A DNA stretch of 39,183 bases from Chalciporus piperatus (lineage: Eukaryota > Basidiomycota > Agaricomycetes > Boletales > Boletaceae): NCBI GenBank assembly GCA_038093975.1, contig JBBPTG010000226.1, positions 1 to 39,183 of the forward strand, in the 5' to 3' direction. Shown here piece by piece: positions 11,965 to 22,021 of this stretch. The translations under genes were made by a program, and so were the position numbers. Under the pieces are notes generated by a model. The model was not told the origin of the DNA. It saw only the letters and a list, made by a program, of their open reading frames with translations, and ran no database searches. The first letter of the stretch is position 1. Each line of letters starts with the position of its first letter.

Positions 11965-12625
11965 CATCAGCAAGACTGTAAAAAGTCTGAAATGACTGGA
12001 ACTTACTTGTCTGACTGGAGCCAGCCAGACAAGTAAGCCAGTAGCCAAGTACCCCAGGCATCCAGTAGTCTCAGTCATCCAGTACCCAAGTGTTCCAGTC
12101 ATCCAGTAGTCTCAGTCATCCAGTAGTCCAGTAAATCAGGGCTCCAGTAGGATCAGCAGTCTCAGTCATCCAGTCATCCAGTCACCAAGTCATTTCAGTA
12201 GTCCCAGTGGCCCAGTGGCCAAGTGTCCCAATCATCCAGTAGTCTCATGCTCCAGTTATCCAGTTATCCAGCCATCCAGTAATATCAGTAACTCAGTAGC
12301 CCAGTACTTCAGTAATCCAGTAGCCCAGTAGCCCAGTTGACAAGTGATTCCAGTAATCCAGTGCTCCAGTGCTCCAGTAGTCAAGTAGTCCAGTAACTCA
12401 GTAACCCAGTAATCTAATAATCTAGTTATCTAGTAGCCCAGTTGACAAGTGATTCCAGTAGCCTAGTTACTCAGTATGATAGTCAGCCAGTCATCCAGTA
12501 TACCATTGGGCTCAGAAACCTAGTCACTCAGTAATCCAGAAACTCGAGTGTTCAAGAAGTCAATTGTCCCAGGAGCCAAGTAACTCCAGTGTTCGAGATC
12601 CTGAAGTCAATCTGCAAGGCCAATA
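11965..12625 (+). repeat. Left inverted terminal repeat, CAGT-rich
   Basis: About 660 bp of short units of the kind CAGT-AGTC, CAGT-CATC and CAGT-AGCC at roughly 8-10-bp spacing. The outer 290 bp or so match the right end with only a few differences by eye; inner parts differ by unit gains and losses but remain recognisable to about 12625. Confidence 0.85.
12002..12037. repeat. Subterminal hairpin in the left repeat
   Basis: CTTACTTGTCTG at 12002-12013 pairs perfectly with CAGACAAGTAAG at 12026-12037, and the 12-nt loop contains a further CTGG/CCAG pair. A smaller stem, AGACT/AGTCT, sits just outside it. The same hairpin is present at the right end. Confidence 0.85.
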
Positions 12626-12744
12626 GCCAGAGATTTAATAGAGTTAGTTTCAGAAATATATATATTTGTATATCTAATACAATGTATTTACAGGTGGCAA
12701 GAGGGCTCGAGAGGCACCAAGGTTTACAAAGATGGCAAGTAGAC

Positions 12745-13455
12745 TTATGAGCTCAAAACTGTTACCCTCAGCCTTCTTGGCCCATTGAACTCCGAGTCCT
12801 CATAAGCGACAGTGAGCACACAAAGACAGCGAGTGGCAAACTCCTCGAAGTTGGCTTCCTGTTCGTCCTCGATCTCGTCAGTCTTATTGCATGTGCAGAG
12901 CTCGATGATGATACCATACCCTTGGTGATAGACAGGACAGTAGGTAGGAATGATAGATGTGTCAATGGTGAGCGGTAGTGAGGGTACCGGTCCGTTCGTC
13001 AGGTTGAGGGAGTTGAAGTCAAGTCGAGGGTAAGAAGACGAGGGGCCAGGCACTGGGGGAGAGATGACGAGCAAGAGAGTGGTGGATGAGATAGTGGGAT
13101 GGTGGTAATTCCTGATGCTTACAGAATGAAACGGCGACGGGGAAGCAGTGGGAGGAGCCGAATTGTGCTTACTGCGCCGAGAGGAATGCTCTAGGTGATT
13201 CAAGGCGGGCTCATAGTTTACAGATGGTACCTTTGCGGGCAAGAACGACGACACTGAGAACGAGTCATGATGATTGAGAGGTGTCGAGGAGTGGCTAGGA
13301 ATGAAAAACGTACTAGAAGACACGTCAAGGGCGCTTGTCTTGAAAATCTAGTTCGTCTTGTGGATGGGATTTGGGAGAGTCCGGTGTGAGAGGTTGGTAC
13401 GAGAGTTGTGTGGTTCTTCCGTGGGCGGTAGGTGAGATGGGACGGAAAGTCGCCA
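12745..13455 (-). pseudogene. Unidentified Ser/Pro-rich gene fragment, frameshifted
   Basis: An ATG at 13455 opens a 43-codon frame (MATFRPISPTAHG...) ending at 13325. The adjoining frame, one base away, continues to 12745 for about 192 codons, rich in Ser, Pro, Thr and His, with a more structured C-terminal part (IIPTYCPVYHQGYGIIIEL, EFATRCLCVLTVAYED). A single-base change near 13325 would join them. I do not recognise the protein. It may be a third captured host fragment or a former gene of the transposon. Confidence 0.4.
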
Positions 13456-14084
13456 TACTAGTCACTGGGGGCTGAAACGCCAGTGACAACGAGCAACATT
13501 GTTGTTGGACTTCAGTTTGTAGTGCCCTGTTACTATTATGGCGCAGAATTACAGCAAAAACAAAAAACTCCGGGAGCGACGGGGAATAACGACAGCACCC
13601 GAGATGATCCGAGTCACACAGGACTCCAGCCACCTGTCGGCTAAAATTCAACCTCAGCCAATATATAGCACTGCGTTGTCGCTGCTCAAGTTCTCAACCA
13701 CCCACCTATTCTATTCTCTCCACGACCCACTCGCATTCGCTGGCAGTGCACTGTTGCACAGACACTGTCGGTCGTCCAAGTCCTCTTCCCTACGCTGTAG
13801 AGCAATGTAGTTAGGTCATTGAGTCTGTGTCGTAGATCAGGAGAACATTACCTCTTTGTATAATTTTCTGGGGAGCGAACGAGTAGAAGACATCAGCAAG
13901 GCAGAGTGTTGGGGATGGAGCCAGGGTAGGGAGTCATTTGGGGTCTGGTTTCCAACATAAATATATATTCACAATGAATTGCATACCACGGAGACCAACA
14001 ATCAGGGGGAGCATATAATGCTGATGAACATCACAGTCAGAAAGACCATTAAATCAAAAATTCCCTGTGGTGGAATCAGTATGG
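13456..14084. other. Unassigned spacer inside the 10-kb element
   Basis: I see no convincing gene or repeat here. Short frames on both strands lack motifs. The part next to 13455 may hold the former promoter of the minus-strand fragment. Confidence 0.4.
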
Positions 14085-14582
14085 TCATTCACCCGTGACA
14101 CGACGCGGGACACGAACCAATAGCATAGTTCGCGGAACCGTATATACGAGTAGATCATGAGGGACATGAAGAGGATAAGGGTAGCAGCAAGAAGGATGAG
14201 TTGTGACTACACAACGTGTGCAATGTCTATGCGAGGACTGGTAAGGATGAAAGTAACAGGCGTCCAGGATGCAAAACATAACCGTACCAAACAAAATGAG
14301 GGATGCAGAGAATGCCGCAACGATCGTTGAATACCCAGTTTCTTTCACGATGGCGTAGACCACAGGGACCATTAGACTACTGAGGGTAGCAGGGAGCGCC
14401 CGCAAGCCGACATAAGGAACATGGTTTTCGGTGTAGCTGTCCTCGATGTTTTCGAATGTAAAGTGGCCATCAACGGCGACGAACCAACCCGCAAGCCCAA
14501 ACAAGAGCTTTGCAGGTGGTGGGTGGACGTCGAAATAGTATTCGCGGCGGAGATAGTACGAGGCAAACTTGCCAAAGTGGGA
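14085..14582 (-). pseudogene. Captured fragment of a PMT-family protein O-mannosyltransferase gene
   Basis: On the minus strand the sequence encodes HFGKFASYYLRREYYFDVH, PPPAKLLFGLAGWFV, DSYTENHVPYVGLRALPAT and TGYSTIVAAFSASLILF, the classic N-terminal part of PMT enzymes, which transfer mannose from dolichyl phosphate to Ser/Thr in the ER. The frame then runs into an apparent retained intron (about 14287-14207), and resumes in another frame with ILLAATLILFMSLMIYSY and IRFREL, the next membrane segment of the same protein. The rest of the enzyme is missing. Retained intron sequence shows capture at the DNA level, not by reverse transcription. The Asp of the usual LLDAT motif is Ala here. Non-functional. 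Confidence 0.85.
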
Positions 14583-14639
14583 TCGAGAGCGAAGGTGATA
14601 GGGTGGTGAATGGGTGCATGGTGGTGTTGTCGAGGGGAG

Positions 14640-15300
14640 GATGTAAGTAGGATAGGGCCGGGACGCACGAAGACCGCTCACGAAGGCGAAGCGGAGGATG
14701 GGCTGGGACGTGCAACAACCGCTCGTGAAGGTGGGTCGATCGCTGGATGGATACCAAGGACGGTCTAGGGTCAGAGAAGGTCAAACTCTAGGTTCGAGAA
14801 TGGCCTGTGAAGCCGTGAACGAGCTAAATATGAAAGGTGGAGATGGTTAAAGAGCGGTGTATGCAGTAATATGTGGGAGTGTGAAGCGGTCACGGTTGAG
14901 AGAGACGGAGGAGGAATGGGGGGAAAGATGGAAGCGGTTGGCGAGGTGGTACATGAGCGGAGAATCACGAACGGTTGCGCTGTGAGAGGTCATCAGCAAT
15001 GCTCGAGGGAGACATAAGCGGTGTATTTTACCTGTCGTGTACCCACACCACGCCCCTCGACGACTAATCTTCGTCCGCGGTCTTCCGGCTATGTGTCAAT
15101 GGCGGTGGTAGCTGGTGTTGGCGGCGAGGAGACGATGTGGATGTTGAGGTGAAGGACGAGTCGTGTGGCTGTGATTTGTTTCTAATCCCGGAATTTCGCT
15201 TCAAGACAGGCTGCGCTAAGCGAGTGCGGCTCACCGCAATGCTCAGCGCTCAGCACAACGCTCGACGACGACTCGCAACTACCCTCCGAGTCCGCCCAAG
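14640..15300. other. Spacer upstream of the transposase-like gene
   Basis: Holds an imperfect duplication of about 50 bp (near 14655-14700 and 14700-14745; both contain a GGGACG-GC-ACGA-like core and CCGCTC-CGAAGG). Otherwise I see no gene. Its right end contains the promoter of the plus-strand transposase-like gene. Confidence 0.4.
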
Positions 15301-15309
15301 TATAAAAGG
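15301..15309 (+). promoter_or_regulatory. TATA box of the DDE transposase-like gene
   Basis: TATAAAAGG lies 35 bp before the ATG at 15344, preceded by GC-rich sequence and followed by a pyrimidine-rich leader. Spacing allows a transcription start about 25-30 bp downstream and a very short leader. This supports the start at 15344 over the in-frame upstream ATG at 15137. Confidence 0.6.
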
Positions 15310-15343
15310 TACGCCATCTCATCTCTTGTTTTCAGGTCGTCTG

Positions 15344-18300
15344 ATGGACCTCTCCAGCCACCAGTGCGCTGTCTTGGAACAGGCGCAGCAGCTCCTTGAA
15401 GGAGCTGGGCTCTCGCCGGCCGATCTCGAGTCAATTTTCTCCTCGTCGTCTCGTCCGTCCTCCCGGCTATCCTCTCATTCAGACACTCCTTCCACTTCTC
15501 CTTCGTCCGGTCCATCTCCTGCTGTCATCGCATCCCGTTATCTCCCACCGCCCACACGTCCATTTACACCTGACGAAATCAACCAACGACTTCACAAGAT
15601 CAACCCCAAGTCGAAAGCTGACCGCGTTATCTTCCACGTCCCAAACGTGATCGTTGAATACCCAGAAACGGGTGCCGTGCCTTTCCAATCCATTGCCCAT
15701 GTCTTTCCCATTGTTCCTGAACACGTCGTGGATCCCAAGTTGTCTTTCCAGTATTCTCTCGGCGGCGAGCACGGTAAACTGTACGGTGTCCGCTGCAGTC
15801 TTCTGCGGAACAACAACGGCGAGCAGGTCAAATGTAACCGGCTCCTTACATCATGTATTTATTTTACTCGTGTCTGTTATCTCCTGCGGCTCACACTTGT
15901 GTGCAGGCCGTGGTCTCAAGGTCTGCTCTGCCCATTCCAAAGATGCAGCTACCAACCCCCCGCACTGGTATACGACCCGCGAGGACGTGCGTACTGCTAT
16001 CGCCCCTCCGCCATTCCTTCACACAGCCAGATCCGAGGTCTTCCTGAAGACCTTGGCTCTCTTCTGTTCATTGACCGAGCATGGATGTTCGTTCGCAACC
16101 AGCCCTGACTATGTTAAACCAAGAGCAGGGGTGGATGATTCTGAGTCGGAATCAGAGATCGAGAATGACGAGCCTGATAGGTTAAATCCCCCCGGTCCCT
16201 CTGTGTTGACCAAACGCGGTCGTCCAAGTCGGCGAAAGAAAGTAGATGGTAGTGCGAACAAGTGTGCGGGTAGGCTCGTACTGCGTCGAGACGCCTACAA
16301 TCGTTATTTTATTGTGTATGGATTTCTGCTTCGTGATCGAGTAGATCTCCACTAACCATGTCGTAGCTGCCAATACCGCAAGCCCACCGATCACGCACAT
16401 CTCATCATGCGCAACCTTCAACAGTACGATATTGACTACCTTTCGGCACTGCTCAACGACGATCTACCAAGGATTTTGCAGTATGAGAGAGCTGCGATGC
16501 GAGAAGGATATGGTCCACTGGTTCCGTGCACCATCACTGCCTCACCGTCAGCGCAAACGCAAACATGTCGTGCGTATATATACTGTTATATATTTATCTA
16601 TAACTGACGAGTTCTGCAGCGTATTGGCATCGTTCTTCGGATGGCACACTCGCTCAAGGATCTTTAGTGCCATGGATCGTAAAGTGTCCAACAAAGTTCT
16701 ATATCTATGAACCACAAGATCTCACTGCGTGCCCGCGGATCGTTGTTGTCTGTCAAAGCCCACACTCTCATGCACCACCAGCTCCTGTCAACACACCCCC
16801 TCCGCTCGAGGCCGAGTTACAGAACTTGTTGTCAAACATGGGTTGGCGTCTCGCTGACGCAACACCTCGTCGGGTCGTGCTCGACACTGGATTTATGCAT
16901 GGGTTGCGAAGTATACTTGGCTGGGACATTGATAGATCCCCAAGTCTTGTGGATCTTCATCCATCGTATGGAAACCTGGATCACCTGCGGCGTTTCATCC
17001 ATGATGTGCGTAAGGCCCAGTTCCCACACAAGACTGATTTTGACGGCGAGTATGATTTATGTCTTATTTGTTTGTTTATTTATCTATTTATTTGACGTGT
17101 TGACAGCGATTCAACACCTGGTTACCAGTACTGCTGGCCAACCACGCTGCTATGTCCGCTGTGCAGAGATTCACAAATTGAGAAATGGTGAATTTAAGCT
17201 GATCGTTTGCATGACCACTAACATGTCAATTCGACTGATGCATGCAACACAACTTTCGATTGACATGTCCTTCAAGCGTGTTAACGGCAAATGGGAAGAG
17301 TTTGAGATTGAAACGTGGGACAATCAGCTTATGAGATGTATGTTATTTTTATATATATCCAAGATTATTTGAGGCCTCATGAGTGCTTATTTATAGCTGT
17401 CGTCGTTGCCCGTGCTTTCACAACATGTGACTCTGGTGAAGCACACTCTATATTATTTTCTCGCATCTTTGAGATTGCGCAGCAAGATACTGGGCTTCGT
17501 GTTGCATTTCACTATATGGATGGAAAGGGTATTCAGTCCATTGTGGCTGATGGTCACAGGGGACAGGCACTGGGTATGTATTGGACCTTGGTTTTTGAAT
17601 CATACTGACATGGATTCCTAGGGCTTGGGATGTTCTGTGTTTCCCTATGTCGTGGCAACACGATGCCTTGCAGATACGAGCTCCATCGTCGCCTCTGTGA
17701 CCTCACACCATACGAGCATCTTCGCCGAATGTATCGTCTTTGCATTCTCCACTTCCGACGGAACTTATACAAGCTTCGCACAATGGTTAACTCCAACGTG
17801 TATGGTGCTATGCTTAGTATATCATCATTTGAATCCCATCCCGACTTCGAGAACACACTGCGCATAATCAGAAATGGTGGCAAAAAAGCGAAAGGTAAGC
17901 ATTGTCTCACAAAAGAAATCACTAGTCTAACACACCCATGCACAGACTGGTTGAAAGACAAGGAAGATAGCATATTCACAATTCCGGCACTCTACTTTCC
18001 AAGGAGCCTCATACCCGCCAAGCATTGGAAGGCTTGTCCTACAACAACAAATGGCAATGAGCAGGCACATAGGAATATAAATCGAGATGGGATTAACCTC
18101 ACCTTACTCGGAGGCGTCATGCATGGCCAGGACTATGACGAACGTGTCAGCACTAGCATGCAAGTTCAATTAACCTACGGGATCCAGGTTCGAGATCAAA
18201 TGTCAACACATGGATATCGTACATCACGCACTGTTTCACGTCTTGGTAAGTCACCATTGTCGAGTTCTTAACAAAGCAACTTACTTTGAACTAGTTAGCA

Positions 18301-18809
18301 CCCAACGCCGACAGTACGAGACAAGACGTCCATCATTGCCAACCATTCACGAAGATAGTCGCAATGACCACTCTAATTCAGTCTTCCCCGCATCCTGTCA
18401 CCCAATCAGACCACCACAGCATCACAACACTATACCCCACTTACCTTCATTCACGGAACATCCACCACCCACTCGTACCATACCACTGAACCCAATCAAA
18501 CCTAATGCGCCCCAACTCTCGACCTACAGCAGCCTCGCGAATGCACTGACACCTAATGTCAGTATCACCGACTATCAGTCATTCACGAGCACCAGGGACA
18601 CTCGTACCATACCACTGAACCCAATCAAACCTAATGCACCCCAACTCTCGACCTACAGCAGCCTCGCGAATGCGCTGACACCTAGTGTCAGTATCACCGA
18701 CTACCAGTCGTTCACGAGCACCAGGGACACTCGTACCATACCACTGCACCTTTCACATGTCATCACTGTAGTTGTCACTTGCTCTTCTTTCTCTCTGTCG
18801 CTCACATAG
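15344..18809 (+). CDS. Intact nine-exon DDE transposase-like protein (MULE-like?), about 1008 aa
   Basis: Exons 15344-15854, 15907-16315, 16367-16569, 16620-17049, 17129-17337, 17397-17573, 17622-17894, 17946-18245 and 18295-18809 all join in phase (3027 nt). Order: Ser-rich N-terminus; a Cys-rich region (GVRCS, QVKCN, LKVCSAHS, CQYRK) likely to bind zinc; a Pro-rich linker; then the probable catalytic core. Candidate acidic residues are Asp563 (LSIDMSFKRV), Asp639 (SIVADGHRGQALG) and Glu776 (TTNGNEQAHRNINRDG), with LCILHFRRN between, reminiscent of the C/H motif of MULE transposases. I recall close relatives scattered through mushroom genomes, usually unnamed. The tail carries a 129-bp repeat. 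A downstream frame to about 19006 (TYTPGKKYWKHD) may be an alternative last exon. No lesion found, so it could be the active enzyme of the 10-kb element. Confidence 0.7.
18471..18728 (+). repeat. 129-bp in-frame tandem duplication in the last exon
   Basis: Two copies (18471-18599 and 18600-18728) differ at only a few positions, and the first bases of a third follow. Each encodes 43 residues beginning TRTIPLNPIKPNAPQ. High similarity indicates a recent duplication. Confidence 0.85.
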
Positions 18810-19009
18810 ATGTTCATCATGGCACTTGCAATATTCACAGCCCTGTCAGGGTCCGCAATGGACGTGCTTACACTTACACACCAGGAAAAAAATACTGGAA
18901 ACATGACACATTTTTGCCTCTCCACTCAGGTGATTTGCCTGTCAAGTTTTTTATGTTTGGAGGTGCATCTGTTCCTCTTGATGACAGTGCTTACCTTGGC
19001 TATTAAAAG

Positions 19010-20371
19010 TGTGTGTGTAATCTGGGCAGTGCACTTGTCTGATGCTTGACATCTCATAGATTTCATCAGGCAGTCAGGTAAATTCTACTTGATAATAGTG
19101 CTACTTAGAGTACCATGCAGCAGACTGGCCTGCTATTATCAATTTTAGGTGTAATATAAAAACTACAATGAGAATGGAAAAAGCCCTGGCCTGGGCCCTG
19201 GGCTTGGGCCTGTGTATATCTCAAGCCAGGCCGTAAGCCCTTACAAGCCCAATATCTGGGCCTGGCTTGGCCTGGCCTATATAGGGCCTGGCCTGTGGGC
19301 TTCAGGGCTTCAGGCCCAGCCCATCCATCACTACAAGTATCGTAGTACAGTTCACTCGCTGGTGCTCTCGGGTCTAACTAGAGAATGGATTATCAGAAAC
19401 TAGCAGGTACATACATGTGCAATATGGCGTTACACCATGCAGCATACGTAGAAAGTTGAACACTCACCATAATCAATTCTTGCTTTGTGAACTTTCACCG
19501 CAGGAGTGAGCAGGGCAGCAAGAAACATCGATAACACACGAGATTACAGTGCAGCGAGGGCGGCGAACAGAGATAAGTGAGATGTGGGCAAGAGCGAGGG
19601 AAAGAGAAGAACTCACCGGTCATTACAATGGTTGACAGCGAGGGCAAGACAAGGATGAGGGCAGCGGAGAAGGCAAGACCACGGCGAAGGCAATATGATG
19701 ATGATGAGGGCAACGGCAAAGGCAAGACCACGGCAAAGGCAAAGGCAAGACGACGACGAGGGCGGCGGCGAGGGCAATGAACAAGGTGAAGGCAGTGAGG
19801 GCGGCGTGGGTGAAATGGGGGAAAGAGCGAGGGTAAGAGAAGAAGCGCTCACCAGTTATTATAATGGTTGATCGCGTAGCGAGAATGTGACTCGGCAATT
19901 GCTCGGAAAGGTTCCGGTGGCTAAGCGAACTTAGTGAAGCGGTTTTCCGGGGTCTGTGGTGTGATTTTCGGCAGGTGTCCCGGACTTTTTAGCCATCGCA
20001 GGTACCGTGCGCCGTAATGCTTCTCCAGAGTAACAAGGCACACAACACTCTTGGACTTCAGCGAGGTGGCTCTTAGCGTTGCACTGCAATATTATGTAAG
20101 CTTTGGTAAGCCGAACACACATCAAACACGCCCAACTACAACACTACAACCAACCTATCCACCAAGACTCCAACCGCTGCATCAAACAATCTCCGAGGTT
20201 CACCTCGTCGTCCCTGCTTAGTCCCTCAACTTGAGGACCCAGCCGTCGCTCTCCTCAAGAGCATTAACGCCCACGCAAACGGTCAAGGTTTCCAACTCTC
20301 ACAAGCTCCGTGAGGTGTGCGACCGCCGTTACCACCAACGCTGTGGTCCGCTCACTGACCAACGTAAAAGC
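19010..20371. repeat. Low-complexity spacer: GGCCTGG-rich patch and purine-rich repeats
   Basis: No gene recognised. At about 19180-19325 the strand is dominated by GGCCTGG, GGGCTTGGG and GCCCAGCCC, which can pair with one another. At about 19560-19880 purine-rich GGCAAG and GAGGGC units run in tandem, and a segment near 19591-19630 (AGAGCGAGGG-AAGAGAAGAA, then TACAATGGTTGA) recurs near 19824-19870. Open frames here follow the repeats and encode Arg/Lys-Gly-rich or Leu-Pro-rich strings with no motif. Confidence 0.55.
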
Positions 20372-20998
20372 AGTTCATCTTCTGGACCTTTACCAAGTCT
20401 CCCCAACGCCGCATTGAGTTGTTCGGCCCCAACAGGCTCAAACAGTAAGACCATTCGTGAGTATTGTACTCCTGCTCTTCATCAACTCTACCATCAGTTT
20501 CTACGAAGATCATAGTGCCGGTAACACAGTCAAGGCCCTCGTTGACTCTCTGAAAGTCAATCCGCCAACCTCGTTCCTGGCGGATGATGCCATGTTCCTC
20601 GCTGCATGTGCATCTCGCCCTCTCCCGTGCCGATGTTGGTATTGCCATTGAAGGTGCCACCAACGCTGTCCGTGATGCTGTTGACATTGTCTTGACTGAG
20701 CCCAGTCGCTCCACCATCGTTCACGCTACCCGCGGTTCCGGTATCATTTTCCAATGTACGTGCAACTACTCCATCTACGCCTGCGCTGAGACATCCGTAG
20801 GGTCGTCTGCTTCGCTATCTTGGCTTTCACGTTCTGCTTCGACTTCCCTCCCTTCATGGTTCTGATCCTCGCCCTCTTGAACGATGGTAACATCATGACA
20901 CTCTCTGTTGACCGTGTCTGAGCGCCCGTCTGTTGCTCTCATGGTCGCGTTCTGTATTGCTCAGCTGATTTCGTTGATCATCGCCGCCTATGGTAACT
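20372..20998 (+). pseudogene. Captured, internally deleted plasma-membrane H+-ATPase (P-type) fragment
   Basis: Pieces in different frames match a PM H+-ATPase: RRIELFGPNRLKQ (20407-20445), SIVLLLFINSTISFYED with AGNTVKALVDSL (about 20457-20555), then, after loss of the whole phosphorylation and nucleotide-binding region, ALSRADVGIAIEGAT and DIVLTEPSRSTIVHA (from about 20620), [39 protein letters not shown] and VAFCIAQLISLIIAAYGN. Order and strand are those of the real gene. The enzyme pumps protons across the plasma membrane, but this copy lacks the catalytic DKTGT region and is shifted and stopped several times. Confidence 0.85.
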
Positions 20999-21142
20999 GT
21001 AGTACCAGTCGTGCACTGCTTCGATCCATGAGTCCTTCATTCGTTGTACATTAGAACTACCCTGTAAACAATTGTACTAGATAAACAAATATATAATTGT
21101 CCCAAAACTAGCCTGTTGTATTACTGGATGTTGGACTGATGT

Positions 21143-21974
21143 ATGATTGATTTCGGGATTTCTTAAGCACTGGAGTCACGTGGCTTCTGGGATAGTTAAC
21201 TTCTCGAGTACTGGAGTTGCTGGATTACTGGCTGACTGTCATACTGAGTAAATAGGCTACTGGACTACTAGGTGACTGGATTATTAGATTACTAGATAAC
21301 TGGACCACTGGGTGACTGGATTACTAGATAACTGGACCACTGGGTGACTGGATTACTGGATTACTGGATTACTGAAATCACTTGTCAATTGGGCTACTGG
21401 GCTACTGGATTACTGAAGTACTGGGCTACTGGATTACTGGATTACTGGATTACTGGAATCACTTGTCAACTGGGCTACTGGGCTACTGGATTACTGAAGT
21501 ACTGGGCTACTGAGTTACTGATATTACTGGATGGCTAGATAACTGGATAACTGGAGCATTGCCACACTGAACTGACTGGGTGACTGGAGCACTGGAGCAC
21601 TGCCACACTGAACTGACTGGGTGACTGGAGCACTTGGCCACTGGGCCACTGGGACTACTGAAATGACTTGGTGACTGGATGACTGGGTGACTGAGACTAC
21701 TGGATGATTGGGACACTTGGCCACTGGGCCACTGGGACTACTGAAATGACTTGGTGACTGGATGACTGGATGACTGAGACTACTGATACTACTGGAGCCC
21801 TGATTTACTGGACTACTGGATGACTGAGACTACTGGATGACTGGAACACTTGGTTACTGGATGACTGAGACTACTGGATGCCTGGGGTACTTGGCTACTG
21901 GCTTACTTGTCTGGCTGGCTCCAGTCAGACAAGTAAGCTCCAGTCATTTCAGACTTTTTACAGTCTTGCTGATG
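21143..21974 (-). repeat. Right inverted terminal repeat, CAGT/ACTG-rich
   Basis: Reverse complement of the left repeat, about 830 bp, longer because of extra ACTG units. Ends in CAGTCTTGCTGATG. The hairpin CTTACTTGTCTG (21902-21913) with CAGACAAGTAAG (21926-21937) mirrors the left one. Inner similarity to the left repeat is traceable to about 21143. Confidence 0.85.
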
Positions 21975-22021
21975 ATCCTTCTTGGACTCCAGCCGGAGTG
22001 TATTCTGCATCAGCAATTTAA
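21975..22021 (+). pseudogene. Continuation of the split tnp2 transposase
   Basis: After the right end of the 10-kb element the sequence reads LLGLQPECILHQQFN in the frame that continues GPSI of the left part (one AT removed). Only about 15 codons remain before the Copia LTR begins. The rest of the tnp2 gene is not seen in the window. Confidence 0.7.

Larger units (their letters stand above)
11965..21974. mobile_element. Unclassified 10-kb DNA transposon with long inverted repeats and captured host gene fragments
   Basis: The left end reads CATCAGCAAGACTGTAAAAA and the right end is its exact reverse complement; similarity continues inwards for several hundred bp on each side. The dinucleotide AT flanks both ends. 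Removing the element plus one AT joins the tnp2 halves in frame as GPSI-LLGLQPE, which fits the family. Inside are an intact nine-exon DDE transposase-like gene on the plus strand (15344-18809), a PMT mannosyltransferase fragment (14085-14582, minus), a plasma-membrane H+-ATPase fragment (20372-20998, plus), an unidentified broken gene (12745-13455, minus) and low-complexity spacers. Gene capture plus long inverted repeats recalls Pack-MULEs, but MULEs usually make 8-11-bp target duplications, so the superfamily is open. The exact ends could shift by 3 bp (CAG instead of CATCAG). Confidence 0.8.

Noticed and set aside
19931..20125. Minus-strand frame with Cys pairs as a ribosomal or zinc protein
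   Set aside because: No match to any family I know, and the reading does not extend with splice signals.
12000..21970. Repeat blocks at 12.0-12.6 and 21.1-22.0 kb as LTRs of one retroelement
   Set aside because: The two blocks are in inverted, not direct, orientation, and no reverse transcriptase lies between them.
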